64,000 nucleotides of DNA from Kribbibacterium absianum (GTDB taxonomy: Bacteria; Actinomycetota; Coriobacteriia; Coriobacteriales; Atopobiaceae). Position 1 is the first letter of the stretch, and each line of letters starts with the position of its first letter. A model generated the notes under the pieces. The model did not search any database. It was not told the origin of the DNA and worked only from the letters and a program-made list of their open reading frames with translations. The position numbers and the translations under genes were made by a program. The stretch is from contig NZ_JASJEX010000005.1 in NCBI RefSeq assembly GCF_030067705.1, forward strand, positions 62,001-126,000, in the 5' to 3' direction. This document shows positions 15,792 to 24,043 of this stretch, in pieces.

Positions 15792-17174
15792 ATGCCGATC
15801 ACCGCAATCGTCCTCGCTGCCGGCGAGGGCACGCGTATGAAGTCCAAGCACCCCAAAGTCACCCATCAGATCCTCGGAAGGCCCCTCGTGGGCTGGGCCG
15901 TCGACGCCGCGCAGCAGGCCGGCGCCGACCGCGTGGTGGTTGTCATTGGGAACGGCGCGGAGGAGGTGCAGCAAGCCCTCTCCCCGTGGAACGTCGAGAC
16001 CGTGGTCCAAGAGGAGCGCAAGGGCACCGGCCACGCGCTCAAGGTCGCTCTCGAGCAAGCCGACGTCGAGGACGGCTGCGTGCTCGTCCTCTACGGCGAC
16101 ACGCCCCTTCTCGTCCCGGAGACCATCAAGAGCCTCGCCCAGCAGGTCACCGAACAGGGCCACGCGGCGGCCGTCCTCACGATGACGCCGCCCGACCCGT
16201 CCGGTTACGGCCGCATCGTCGTCGACGAGACCGGCCAGGTGGACGCCATCATCGAGCACAAGGACTGCACGCCGGCGCAGCGCGAGGAGCTCACCGAGTG
16301 CAACTCCGGCGTCTATGCCTTCGACGCCGAGCAGCTCAAGGCCCATATCGGCGACATCACCCCCAACAACGTGCAGGGCGAGTACTACCTCACCGACATG
16401 GTGGAGATCCTCAAGCACGCCGACCAGTCCGTGGTGGCCGAGCACGTCTCGGACGACACCGAGACGCTCGGCGTCAACTCCCGCATCCAGTTGGCCGAGG
16501 CTGCGAAGGTCATGCAGCGCCGCATCAACCAGCACTGGATGGCCGCCGGCGTCACGATGTGCGACCCCGACCTCGTGTGGATCGGCCCCGACGTCACCAT
16601 TGGCCGCGACACCGAGCTGCTCCCGATGACCTTCCTCAACGGCACGACCGCCATCGGCGAGGACTGCGTGGTGGGCCCCAACACGCGCCTCACGGACACT
16701 GCGGTCGCGGACAGCTGCACCGTGGACGAGACCGTCGCAGAGCAGGCCGTCCTCGAGAAGGGCGTCACGTGCGGGCCGCGCGCGTACCTGCGCCCCGGCA
16801 CCCACATGCTCGAGCACTCCAAGGCCGGCACGCACGTGGAGATCAAGAAGTCCACCATCGGCCGCAACTCGAAGGTGCCGCACCTCTCGTACATCGGCGA
16901 CACGACGATGGGCGAGGACGTCAACGTGGGCGCGGGCTCCATCACCTGCAACTACGACGGCTACGGCAAGAACCCCACCACCATCGGCGACCGCGTCTTC
17001 ATCGGCTCCAACACGATGATGGTCGCCCCGGTCTCTCTCGGCGACGACGCCATGACCGGCGCCGCCAGCTGCATCGTGGAGGACGTGCCGGCAGGGGCCC
17101 TCGGCCTCGGGCGCGCCCGCCAGACCAACATCCCCGGCTACTCCGCCGTGCATGCGGCGAAGCATCAGAAGTAG
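15792..17174 (+). CDS. glmU: Bifunctional UDP-N-acetylglucosamine pyrophosphorylase / glucosamine-1-phosphate acetyltransferase
   Basis: The 460-residue enzyme makes UDP-GlcNAc for cell-wall synthesis in the cytoplasm. The N-terminal uridyltransferase has LAAGEGTRMKSKHPKVTH, the family signature, and VLYGDTPLL. The C-terminal half is a left-handed beta-helix of hexapeptide repeats ending in the acetyltransferase site (YDGYGKNPTTIGDRVFIGSN). Full length for the family. The start is ATG 15792, with GGAG seven bases upstream; the much longer open frame upstream runs through the SRAP gene and R1. It is followed by prs after 53 bp, a common pairing in Gram-positive genomes. Confidence 0.97.
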   Translation: MPITAIVLAAGEGTRMKSKHPKVTHQILGRPLVGWAVDAAQQAGADRVVVVIGNGAEEVQQALSPWNVETVVQEERKGTGHALKVALEQADVEDGCVLVLYGDTPLLVPETIKSLAQQVTEQGHAAAVLTMTPPDPSGYGRIVVDETGQVDAIIEHKDCTPAQREELTECNSGVYAFDAEQLKAHIGDITPNNVQGEYYLTDMVEILKHADQSVVAEHVSDDTETLGVNSRIQLAEAAKVMQRRINQHWMAAGVTMCDPDLVWIGPDVTIGRDTELLPMTFLNGTTAIGEDCVVGPNTRLTDTAVADSCTVDETVAEQAVLEKGVTCGPRAYLRPGTHMLEHSKAGTHVEIKKSTIGRNSKVPHLSYIGDTTMGEDVNVGAGSITCNYDGYGKNPTTIGDRVFIGSNTMMVAPVSLGDDAMTGAASCIVEDVPAGALGLGRARQTNIPGYSAVHAAKHQK

Positions 17175-17227
17175 GCAGTCCACCCACGAGCGACGCGTCA
17201 GCACCGAGAGAAGGAGATCCGGCACCC

Positions 17228-18226
17228 ATGACCGAGGAGCAAAACCTCAACGCCCCGACCCCGATGGTCAAGAAGTTCAAGCTGTACACGGGCAACAGCA
17301 ATCCGGCGCTGGCCCAGCGCATCGCCGACATTCTCGGTGTGGAGCTCTCCGGCCTGCTGCTCAAGCAGTTCGCCAACGGCGAGATCTACTGCCGCTTCGA
17401 CGAGTCGGTCCGCGGCGCCGACGTGTTCTTCGTCCAGTCCATCGTGGGTCAGAACGTCAACGACATGTTGATGGAGACGCTCATCGCCGCTGACGCCGCC
17501 CAGCGCGCCAGCTGCCGCACCTTCACCGCAGTGATCCCCCACTACGGCTACGCCCGCCAGGACCGCAAGGCCGCCCCGCGCGAGCCGATCACCGCGCGCC
17601 TCGTTGCGAACCTGCTCGAGACGGCCGGCGTCGACCGCGTCGTGACCCTCGACCTGCACCAGGGCCAAATCCAGGGCTTCTTCGACATCCCGGTGAACCA
17701 CCTCACCGCGCTCGACCTTTTCGGCGACTACTACAAGCAGTTCGACTTCGACACCGACCAGCTCGTGGTCGTGTCCCCGGACGTGGGGCGCGCCAAGGCC
17801 GCCAAGAAGCTCTCCGACATGCTCGGCTGCTCGCTCGCGATCGCCCACAAGGGGCGCCCCAAGCACAACCAGGCCGAGGTCACGGGCATCATCGGCGACA
17901 TCAAGGGCAAGACCTGCATCATCAACGACGACATGATCGACACTGCGGGCACCCTGTGCGCCGGCGTGCGCGAGCTCAAGAAGCTCGGCGCGGGCGATAT
18001 CTACGTGTGCGCGACCCACGGCATCTTCTCCGGCGAGGGCGTCAGCCGCATCGAGGAGGCCCCCATCGTGGAGTGCGTGGTGACCGACGCGGTGCCGCTC
18101 GACCCGGCGTGCCACGACGACAAGATCAAGGTGATCTCGGTGGCCGACGAGTTCGCCGAGTGCATGCAGCGCATCTACAACGAGGTGAGCGTGTCCGGCA
18201 TGTTCGGCGCGGACCTGAACCTGTAG
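17228..18226 (+). CDS. prs: Ribose-phosphate pyrophosphokinase (PRPP synthase)
   Basis: The 332-residue enzyme makes PRPP from ribose 5-phosphate and ATP for nucleotide, histidine and tryptophan synthesis. Visible motifs are the ATP-binding YGYARQDRKAAPREPITA, the metal-binding VVTLDLHQGQIQGFF and the PRPP loop INDDMIDTAGTL. Length is that of class I enzymes with a short N-terminal extension. It starts at ATG 17228 behind AAGGAGA. It probably shares a transcript with glmU. A hairpin terminator and an R1 array follow the gene. Confidence 0.97.
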   Translation: MTEEQNLNAPTPMVKKFKLYTGNSNPALAQRIADILGVELSGLLLKQFANGEIYCRFDESVRGADVFFVQSIVGQNVNDMLMETLIAADAAQRASCRTFTAVIPHYGYARQDRKAAPREPITARLVANLLETAGVDRVVTLDLHQGQIQGFFDIPVNHLTALDLFGDYYKQFDFDTDQLVVVSPDVGRAKAAKKLSDMLGCSLAIAHKGRPKHNQAEVTGIIGDIKGKTCIINDDMIDTAGTLCAGVRELKKLGAGDIYVCATHGIFSGEGVSRIEEAPIVECVVTDAVPLDPACHDDKIKVISVADEFAECMQRIYNEVSVSGMFGADLNL

Positions 18227-18249
18227 CCGGGCGCCAACACGACTCCGAG

Positions 18250-18290
18250 AAGCGCGACGGGCCGTCCGGGTCCGCCGCGCTTTCTCTTGC
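18250..18290 (+). terminator. Rho-independent terminator after prs
   Basis: AAGCGCG pairs with CGCGCTT around a GC-rich loop, and TTTCTCTT follows. It lies about 25 bp after the prs stop and before the R1 array. Confidence 0.65.
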
Positions 18291-18303
18291 GCGGGACGCT
18301 GGT

Positions 18304-18458
18304 GGGACACTGGTGCCGGACACGGCTGTCCCATCGCGGCTGGCGCGCGGGACACTGGTGCCGGACGCGTTTGTCCCAGCCCGCGGGACATAGGTGCCGG
18401 ACGCGTTTGTCCCTCCCCAACTGGCGGCTGGGACGCCGGTGCGGGACAACTATGTCCC
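18304..18458 (+). repeat. R1 repeat array, four copies plus a fragment
   Basis: Units at 18304, 18349, 18385 and 18430 follow a truncated copy at 18293. The last has a divergent core (GTGCGGGACAAC). The array lies between the prs terminator and pth. Confidence 0.9.
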
Positions 18459-18556
18459 GCTGAGCGCCGGGAGGCCGCCCGGATCTCCGCCGTCGCGAAT
18501 CGTCTCGCCGGGTACGTATCCTTGTCGAGAGAATGCAGGGCGACAGAAAGGCTCCC

Positions 18557-19297
18557 ATGGCAGACAAGTACGCGGCCCAAGAGGCCGAGGAGAAGGCCGA
18601 GCGCTCCGAGACCCGTGGCCAGCGCGAGTACGAGGAGAAGCACGGCCACCGCGCGATTGGCGACGACCGCCCCGCGCGCACCAAGAAGCCGCGCGGCGCG
18701 AACCCGCCCAAGACGGCGAAGCCCATCGAGCTCGTGGTCGGCCTCGGCAACCCGGGGCCCGAATACGCGCAGACGCGCCACAACTCGGGATTCCAAACGG
18801 TGGACGAGCTGGCGCGCCGCTGGAACGTCACCTACTGGAAGAACCAGGACGGCGCCCTCGTCGCCACCGCCACAGTGGACGGCCGCACGATCACGCTGGC
18901 CAAACCGCAGAGCTTCATGAACTGCTCCGGCGGCCCCGTCTCCAAGTTGGCGAAGCGCCTCGGCATCGCGCCGGACCAGCTCCTCGTGGTGCACGACGAC
19001 CTCGACATCCCGGCCGGCGAGGTGCGCGTGAAGATCGGCGGCGGACATGGCGGGCAGAACGGCATGCGCTCGATCATCGACAAGCTCGGCAGCCGGGACT
19101 TCGTGCGCGTGCGCGACGGCATCGGCCGGCCGCCCGGAAAGATGGACCCGGCGGACTACGTGCTCAAGCAGATGAAGGGCGACGTCTGGGAGGAGCAACT
19201 GGCGGAGGCGTCGCGCGGCGCCGATGCCGTGGAGCTGGTCCTCAAGGAGGGCCCCGTGCGCGCTCGCGACCAGGTGAACGGCCAGCACGGCCAGTAA
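18557..19297 (+). CDS. pth: Peptidyl-tRNA hydrolase with charged N-terminal extension
   Basis: The 246-residue enzyme releases peptides from peptidyl-tRNA that dropped off ribosomes. The hydrolase core starts near residue 56. It contains N65 in GLGNPG, the catalytic histidine H75 in TRHNSG, the aspartate in VVHDDLDIP and the asparagine in GGHGGQNGMRS. The first 55 residues form an extra lysine- and glutamate-rich stretch (QEAEEKAERSETRGQ) absent from most homologues, probably disordered. ATG 18557 has GAAAGG at a good distance and is the best start, so the extension seems real. The gene keeps the glmU-prs-pth order typical of the phylum. The stop is three bases from an R1 unit. Confidence 0.95.
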   Translation: MADKYAAQEAEEKAERSETRGQREYEEKHGHRAIGDDRPARTKKPRGANPPKTAKPIELVVGLGNPGPEYAQTRHNSGFQTVDELARRWNVTYWKNQDGALVATATVDGRTITLAKPQSFMNCSGGPVSKLAKRLGIAPDQLLVVHDDLDIPAGEVRVKIGGGHGGQNGMRSIIDKLGSRDFVRVRDGIGRPPGKMDPADYVLKQMKGDVWEEQLAEASRGADAVELVLKEGPVRARDQVNGQHGQ

Positions 19298-19299
19298 GT

Positions 19300-19361
19300 G
19301 GGACGCTGGTGCCGGAGCCCTGCGTCCCAGCCGGGACGGGGGTGTCTGGCACGCGCGCCCC
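19300..19361 (+). repeat. R1 repeats, two copies
   Basis: Units at 19300 and 19333 (period 33) begin two bases after the pth stop. The second has a divergent right end (GCCCC) and core (GTGTCTGGCAC). Confidence 0.85.
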
Positions 19362-19397
19362 AGGGCGTGGTACGCTGCCCCTGCCCGCAACCGGGCA

Positions 19398-19439
19398 CCT
19401 GACGAGGAGCCCCGTACCAGGCCAGCGAAAAGACGGAGC
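19398..19439 (+). ncRNA. Guanidine-III riboswitch (ykkC-III class)
   Basis: The stretch matches the known class III guanidine aptamer nearly base for base. It has CCTGACGAGG, then CCCCGTACCAGG and AAAAGACGGAGC, the elements that form the compact pseudoknot in the Thermobifida fusca example. Differences are mostly compensatory changes in paired parts. The aptamer ends one base before the ribosome binding site (GAGGAGG, 19441) of an SMR-family gene. Guanidinium binding should therefore free or block translation directly. The downstream gene being a guanidinium exporter supports the call. Confidence 0.9.
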
Positions 19440-19452
19440 CGAGGAGGCTCCC

Positions 19453-19773
19453 ATGAGTTGGGTCGTTCTGGTCGTGTCGGGCTGCATGGAGGCCGTCTGG
19501 GCCACCGCGTTGGACCGCGTCGACGGTCTATCAAACATTCCAGCCATCGTGGTCTTTGTGCTCGGACTCATCGCATCCATGGGTGGCCTGGCCTTCGCGC
19601 TCCGCGACCTGCCCGTGGGCACCGCCTATGCCGTGTGGGTGGGCATCGGCGCCGTCGCCACCTGCGTCTGGTCCATGGCCACCGGCGCCCAGCCCTTCTC
19701 CTGGCCAACGGTGCTGTTCTTGGCCGGGATTGTCGGCTGCGTGGCTGGCCTCAAGCTGACGTGCGTCCACTAA
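19453..19773 (+). CDS. gdx: Guanidinium exporter of the small multidrug resistance family
   Basis: This 106-residue protein has four membrane helices and the family glutamate E13 in SGCMEAVWATAL. The sequence GTAYAVWVGIGAV marks the SugE/Gdx subgroup rather than EmrE-type polyspecific exporters. Proteins of this subgroup exchange guanidinium for protons as antiparallel dimers in the membrane. It starts at ATG 19453, five bases after GAGGAGG, and lies directly behind a guanidine-III aptamer, which both supports substrate and explains regulation. In contrast to many bacteria, only one gene is present, consistent with a homodimer. An R1 unit follows two bases after the stop. Confidence 0.95.
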   Translation: MSWVVLVVSGCMEAVWATALDRVDGLSNIPAIVVFVLGLIASMGGLAFALRDLPVGTAYAVWVGIGAVATCVWSMATGAQPFSWPTVLFLAGIVGCVAGLKLTCVH

Positions 19774-19775
19774 GC

Positions 19776-19857
19776 GGGACGCACGGCTACGGCACCTTTG
19801 TCCCAGTTGTCCCAGTCGCCCCGGCAGCGGGACGCTCGGCTACGGCACCTATGTCCC
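19776..19857 (-). repeat. R1 repeats, two copies
   Basis: Units at 19776 and 19829 have the core variant CTACGGCACC. The first begins two bases after the gdx stop codon. Confidence 0.9.
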
Positions 19858-20067
19858 GCGCCGCTGGCTCTCGCACCGCACGCGCGCCCCGGGCGCGCGG
19901 GCAGCCCCTGGGCCGCGGTCGTTTTTCTCTGTGTCCGGCACGAGTTTTGGAAACCTTCAAGGCCGCTGGATTTCTCAGCGTATGATGGGAGGGATTGCGC
20001 CGCCCCGTGCGGCTGCCTGATTTCTCGCACTAACCAGGCGACGGTTGACTACGAGAGGAGTCACTGC

Positions 20068-20913
20068 ATGGCGTTCGAAATCCTAGAGAAGACGCAGTAC
20101 TCGGAGAAGGTGTTCAAGTTCCGAGTGCACGCGCCGCAGATGGCCAAGAAGGCCCAGGCCGGGCAGTTCTTGATCGTCCGCATGGACGAGACGGGCGAGC
20201 GCGTCCCGTTCACGTTCGCTGACTGGAACCCCGAGGAGGGTTGGGTCGAGTTCATCTTCATGGTCATCGGTGCCACCACGGAGCAGCTCTCCCAGCTCCA
20301 GGCCGGCGAGGAGATCCTCGACATCACCGGCCCGCTCGGCAAACCCACCGAGATGGTCCCGGGCAACTGGTGCGTCATCGGTGGCGGCGTCGGTCTCGCC
20401 ATCGCCTATCCCGTGGCCCGCGCGCTCCTCGCCGCCGGCAACAAGGTGACCGTGATCATGGGCGCCCGCACCAAGGACCTGCTCATCCTCACCGAGCAGT
20501 TCCGCGAGCTCCCGCTCGAGAACCTGATCATCACCACCGACGACGGCAGCGAGGGCGAGAAGGGCGTGGTCACCGCGCCGCTCGAGCGCCTCTGCCAGGA
20601 CAAGGCCATCGACCAGGTCTTCGCCGTCGGGCCCGTGCCGATGATGAAGTTCTCGGCCCTGACCTGCGAGAAGTACGACATGCCGATCACGGCCTCCCTC
20701 AACCCGATCATGGTCGACGGCACCGGCATGTGCGGCTGCTGCCGCGTCACCGTCGACGGGCAGACCAAGTTCGCGTGCGTGGACGGCCCCGACTTCGACG
20801 CCACGAAGGTGGACTGGGCGGACCTCTCGGCCCGTCAGGGGTCCTACCGCGCCGAGGAGAAGGTCGCCATGGAGCACGTCGAGCATGAGGGAGGTTGCAA
20901 GTGCCACTCGTAA
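20068..20913 (+). CDS. nfnA: NfnA-like FAD/NAD/2Fe-2S oxidoreductase subunit
   Basis: The 281-residue protein has a ferredoxin-reductase-like FAD domain (RVPFTFADWN), an NAD-binding domain (VIGGGVGLAIAYPVARAL) and a C-terminal 2Fe-2S cluster motif (GTGMCGCCRVTVDG, then KFACVDGP). This matches the small subunit of electron-bifurcating NADH-dependent ferredoxin:NADP oxidoreductase. PyrK-like and sulfide-dehydrogenase-like proteins share the fold. The start ATG 20068 lies seven bases after GAGAGGAG. The next gene, encoding the large subunit, overlaps its end by 13 bp. Together they would couple NADH, NADPH and ferredoxin pools in an anaerobe. Confidence 0.88.
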   Translation: MAFEILEKTQYSEKVFKFRVHAPQMAKKAQAGQFLIVRMDETGERVPFTFADWNPEEGWVEFIFMVIGATTEQLSQLQAGEEILDITGPLGKPTEMVPGNWCVIGGGVGLAIAYPVARALLAAGNKVTVIMGARTKDLLILTEQFRELPLENLIITTDDGSEGEKGVVTAPLERLCQDKAIDQVFAVGPVPMMKFSALTCEKYDMPITASLNPIMVDGTGMCGCCRVTVDGQTKFACVDGPDFDATKVDWADLSARQGSYRAEEKVAMEHVEHEGGCKCHS

Positions 20914-22313
20914 ACGGCAAGTACAAGGCCAACAACAAGGACCCGCGCGTCCCCGCCAACGAGGTCCCCGCTGAGGTCCGCGCCCACAACTTCGAGCCCG
21001 TCGACACCGGTTACACCTACGAGGACGCCATCGAGGAGGCCAACCGCTGCCTCGACTGCAAGCGCCCCCGCTGCGTCGCCGGTTGCCCGGTGGGCATCGA
21101 CATCCCGACGTTCATTCGTCAGATCCGCGAGGAGGACGAGGAGGCCGCGCTCGCGACCATCCGCGACTCCAACATGCTGCCGTCCGTCTGCGGCCGCGTG
21201 TGCCCGCAGGAGAACCAGTGCGAGGGCTCCTGCATCCTCAACAAGACGGGCGACGACCCGATCGCCATCGGCCAGCTCGAGCGCTACCTGGGCGACCAGA
21301 GCGAGTCCCTCGCCAAGACCCCGGTCTGCAAGCCGGCCAACGGCAAGAAGGTCGCGGTCGTGGGCTCCGGCCCCTCCGGCATCGCCTGCGCCGGCGCGCT
21401 CGCCCGTGAGGGCTTCGACGTCACCGTGTACGAGGCCTTCCAGACCGGCGGCGGCGTGCTGACCTACGGCATCCCCGAGTTCCGTCTGCCCAAGGCCATC
21501 GTCAAGCGCGAGATCGACGGCCTCAAGGACCTCGGCGTCAAGTTCGAGTACGACGCCGTGGTCGGGCGCCTCTACGACGCCGACGAGTTCTTCAACGAGT
21601 ACGACTACGACGCGATGTACCTCGCCGTCGGCGCCGGCCTCCCCAAGTTCCTCAACATCCCCGGCGAGAACCTGCCGGGCGTGTTCTGCGCCAACGAGTA
21701 CCTCACCCGCGTGAACCTGATGAAGGCCATGCTCTTCCCCGAGTACATGACCCCGATCAAGCACGGCAAGAACGTCGTGGTCTTCGGCGGCGGCAACGTC
21801 GCGATGGATGCCGCGCGCACGGCGCTGCGCCTCGGCGCCGAGACCGTGACGCTGGCGTACCGCCGCACCGAGAAGGAGATGCCCGCCCGTGTGGCCGAGC
21901 TGCACCACGCGAAGGAGGAGGGCGTCCGCGTGCTCGAGCTGGTGTCGCCGATCGCGTTCGAGGCCGGCGAGGACGGCTTCGTCGCCAAGGTGAAGCTGGA
22001 GCGCATGGAGCTGGGCGAGCCCGACGAGTCCGGCCGCCGTCGCCCGGTCGTGATCCCCGACAGCGAGTTCGAGCTGCCGTGCGACGTGGCCGTGACCGCC
22101 ATCGGCACCAACGCCAACCCGTTCGCCGAGATGGCCGCCGATGTGAAGCTCAACAAGTGGGGCTACATCGAGGCCGACGAGAACGGCCGCACGAGCGACC
22201 CGCGCGTGTGGGCCGGCGGCGACATCGTGACCGGTGCCGCGACCGTCATTCTGGCCATGGGCGCCGGCAAGAAGGCCGCCGCCGACATGGCCGAGAAGCT
22301 CCTGGCCGAGTAG
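20901..22313 (+). CDS. nfnB: NfnB-like NADPH-dependent oxidoreductase (GltD-type) subunit
   Basis: The 470-residue flavoprotein begins with two cysteine clusters (CLDCKRPRCVAGCP and CGRVCPQENQCEGSC) for 4Fe-4S centres. An FAD site (VVGSGPSGIACAGAL) and an NADPH site (VVFGGGNVAMDAARTAL) follow. The family includes glutamate synthase small subunits, which are hard to separate by sequence. The adjacent NfnA-like gene, and the lack of a glutamate synthase large subunit nearby, favour the transhydrogenase. It starts at GTG 20901, six bases after GAGGGAGG, inside the end of nfnA, so translation is coupled. A strong terminator follows. Confidence 0.88.
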   Translation: MPLVNGKYKANNKDPRVPANEVPAEVRAHNFEPVDTGYTYEDAIEEANRCLDCKRPRCVAGCPVGIDIPTFIRQIREEDEEAALATIRDSNMLPSVCGRVCPQENQCEGSCILNKTGDDPIAIGQLERYLGDQSESLAKTPVCKPANGKKVAVVGSGPSGIACAGALAREGFDVTVYEAFQTGGGVLTYGIPEFRLPKAIVKREIDGLKDLGVKFEYDAVVGRLYDADEFFNEYDYDAMYLAVGAGLPKFLNIPGENLPGVFCANEYLTRVNLMKAMLFPEYMTPIKHGKNVVVFGGGNVAMDAARTALRLGAETVTLAYRRTEKEMPARVAELHHAKEEGVRVLELVSPIAFEAGEDGFVAKVKLERMELGEPDESGRRRPVVIPDSEFELPCDVAVTAIGTNANPFAEMAADVKLNKWGYIEADENGRTSDPRVWAGGDIVTGAATVILAMGAGKKAAADMAEKLLAE

Positions 22314-22334
22314 CGCGCCTCAGAGCATCGCCCT

Positions 22335-22370
22335 GCGGGCCTCGTCCTTCCGGGACGGGGCCCGCTTTTC
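22335..22370 (+). terminator. Rho-independent terminator after nfnAB
   Basis: GCGGGC-CTCGTCC pairs with GGGACGG-GGCCCGC around a TTCC loop and is followed by TTTT. It lies 22 bp past the nfnB stop. Confidence 0.88.
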
Positions 22371-22380
22371 GTGCCGCGCC

Positions 22381-22440
22381 GGACGCTTCGGAGAGAGCCG
22401 TTTGTCCACGGTTGGACGCTTCGGAGAGAGTCATCTGTCC
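22381..22440 (+). repeat. R1-like repeat with a different core, two copies
   Basis: Two 27-bp units at 22381 and 22414 (period 33) have R1-like ends (GGACG and TGTCC), but the centre is CTTCGGAGAGAG instead of the GTGCCGGAC core. The spacing of the two is the same 33 bp seen in tandem R1 copies. Confidence 0.75.
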
Positions 22441-22454
22441 ACGCGACGGAATGT

Positions 22455-22527
22455 GGGACGGAGGTGCCGTAGCGTTTTGTCCATTCTCGGGCGAAGGTGG
22501 GACGCTCGTGTCCGGAACCAGCGTCCC
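22455..22527. repeat. R1 repeats, two copies
   Basis: Units at 22455 (right end GTCCA) and 22499 lie before the stop of the minus-strand phosphoesterase gene, which is 11 bp further on. Confidence 0.85.
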
Positions 22528-22537
22528 ACCGGCCCCC

Positions 22538-23233
22538 TCAGCCCTCGTCCTCCCGAAGTCGATCCATCACCCGCTCGGCCAGGTCGCGTATCCGGTCGCC
22601 CTCGCCGGGCAACGGCGGCGTCACGGGCACCTCGCGCCAGTCATCGTCGCTTCGCTCGAACGTCGTGTAGCGGCCGCTCACATCGTCGAACACCAGCACC
22701 GGCACAAAACCGGACGTCTCCGTAGACCCATCAATGTAGTAATGCGATGCCCCGTCCCACCAGACGCGGTGCTCGCCGCAGAACGCGCACGCGCCCATAT
22801 GTCCGGCCACCACGTCCTTGATGAACGGCCCTTGCGACGGCGGGAACTTGCTCCAGAAGTACGCGTCCTCGGAGCCCCAGCGCCACAGGTCGCCGGCCTC
22901 CTCGTCCACGCCGGAGTGCACGTAGATCTGGTCGTCCGTCTCGTAATAGGGCGGGAGCGCGCGGAGCCACCGCAGCACGCTCGGGTCCAGCGTGTCCCCC
23001 TCGTAGGTGGCGTAGGCGTCGTCGTTGTTGCCCATGAGCACGATGACGCGACCCGGGTGCCGCTCTTGCAGGGCTTTCACCTGCGAGAAGGTCTCGGGTC
23101 GGCCCCAGTCGTGATCGATGTAGTCGCCGAGCAACACGAGCCGCACGTCCGGATCCCCGAGAGGGACCAGAGCAAGGGACTCCTCGAACGCCTCCCACTG
23201 GCCGTGGATGTCGCTCATCGCATAGGTGCGCAT
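22538..23233 (-). CDS. Calcineurin-like metallophosphoesterase
   Basis: The 231-residue protein shows the dinuclear metal motifs in order: D8 and H10 in MSDIHGQ, GDYIDHDWG, GNNDDAY in the place of GNHE, VAGHMG and a late histidine region. It resembles bacterial Ser/Thr phosphatase (PrpE/PP2A-like) proteins and diadenosine tetraphosphatases. The GNND variant replaces the usual histidine, which may alter activity. The start ATG 23233 lies five bases after AGGAGG. It is a single-gene unit bordered by R1 at both ends. The substrate is unknown. Confidence 0.85.
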   Translation of the reverse strand: MRTYAMSDIHGQWEAFEESLALVPLGDPDVRLVLLGDYIDHDWGRPETFSQVKALQERHPGRVIVLMGNNDDAYATYEGDTLDPSVLRWLRALPPYYETDDQIYVHSGVDEEAGDLWRWGSEDAYFWSKFPPSQGPFIKDVVAGHMGACAFCGEHRVWWDGASHYYIDGSTETSGFVPVLVFDDVSGRYTTFERSDDDWREVPVTPPLPGEGDRIRDLAERVMDRLREDEG

Positions 23234-23274
23234 CGGAACCTCCTGCCCTAGACTGGTCGGCCTCTATGCTAACT

Positions 23275-23350
23275 GGGACGCTCGTGCCGGACGCGTGCGT
23301 CCCACAGACTGAGACGCAGATGGGACACTGGTGCCGGACGCGTGCGTCCC
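23275..23350 (+). repeat. R1 repeats, two copies
   Basis: Units at 23275 and 23322 lie between the divergent phosphoesterase and exonuclease genes. A decayed remnant (GAGACGCAGA) lies between them. Confidence 0.9.
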
Positions 23351-23373
23351 AGCGACCGCGAAAGGAGGCACCC

Positions 23374-23958
23374 ATGTCCGTTCACGGTGCCCGTACGTCG
23401 CCGCGCCGGATGCGACTCACGAAGGTGCCCGACCGGTACGTGGCCGTGGACACCGAGACCAACGGCGACCCCGCGCACCCCCAGGCGATCGAAGTCGCCG
23501 CAGTGCGCATGGTGAACGGCGAGGAACTCGCGACCTTCTCAACCCTCCTTAAGCCGGATGAGCTCCCTCTCCCCTACGGCGTCGAGGCGCTCTGCGGCAT
23601 CACGACCGCCATGCTCATGGACGTTCCAGATGCGGCCGACGTGCTGGACGAGCTACTCGGGTTTCTCGGCGACGACGTGGTCGCCGGCCACAACGTTGCG
23701 TTCGACCTGCGAGTTCTCGACGCGCTCATGGCGCGCAACGGCCGCGACCCGCTGCCGGCGACGCGGGTCGTGGACTCCCTCACGCTATCGCGACGCGCGT
23801 TCCCGGAGCTGCCCAACCACAGGCTCGACACGGTGTTCACCCACTGTCAGTGCGTCTCGTGGCGAGAGGCGCGATTCCACGGAACGGCGCATCGGGCGCT
23901 GTACGACGCCCGCATGAGTGCCTTTGCGCTGGAGGTCTGCCGAGAGCTGGGACACTAG
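23374..23958 (+). CDS. DnaQ-like DEDDh 3'-5' exonuclease
   Basis: The 194-residue protein carries Exo I (VAVDTETNG), Exo II (VVAGHNVAFDLRVL) and Exo III with the DEDDh histidine (HGTAHRALYDARM). This is the proofreading or RNase T type of fold. It may be a stand-alone epsilon-like exonuclease or a repair or RNA-trimming enzyme; the sequence does not decide. The start ATG 23374 lies five bases after AAAGGAGG; the longer frame upstream is R1-derived. The last codons (ELGH and the TAG stop) lie inside an R1 unit that begins at 23949, so the repeat supplies the stop codon. Confidence 0.9.
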   Translation: MSVHGARTSPRRMRLTKVPDRYVAVDTETNGDPAHPQAIEVAAVRMVNGEELATFSTLLKPDELPLPYGVEALCGITTAMLMDVPDAADVLDELLGFLGDDVVAGHNVAFDLRVLDALMARNGRDPLPATRVVDSLTLSRRAFPELPNHRLDTVFTHCQCVSWREARFHGTAHRALYDARMSAFALEVCRELGH

Positions 23959-24042
23959 TGCCTGACACGCGCGTCCCAGCGGGACAACGGGCTACGGCAC
24001 CAATGTCCCAGCCGGGACAGACGTGTCCGGCACCGGCGTCCC
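23949..24042. repeat. R1 repeat array, three copies, between two converging genes
   Basis: Units at 23949, 23981 and 24014. The first contains the exonuclease stop codon (TAG at 23956-23958). The last ends one base from the stop of the minus-strand PTS gene. Confidence 0.93.
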
Positions 24043-24043
24043 G

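Noticed and set aside
20068-22313. Assignment of the two genes as glutamate synthase small subunit and PyrK
   Set aside because: No glutamate synthase large subunit or pyr gene is near, and the 13-bp overlap of this exact pair is typical of NfnA-NfnB; kept as the second-best reading.
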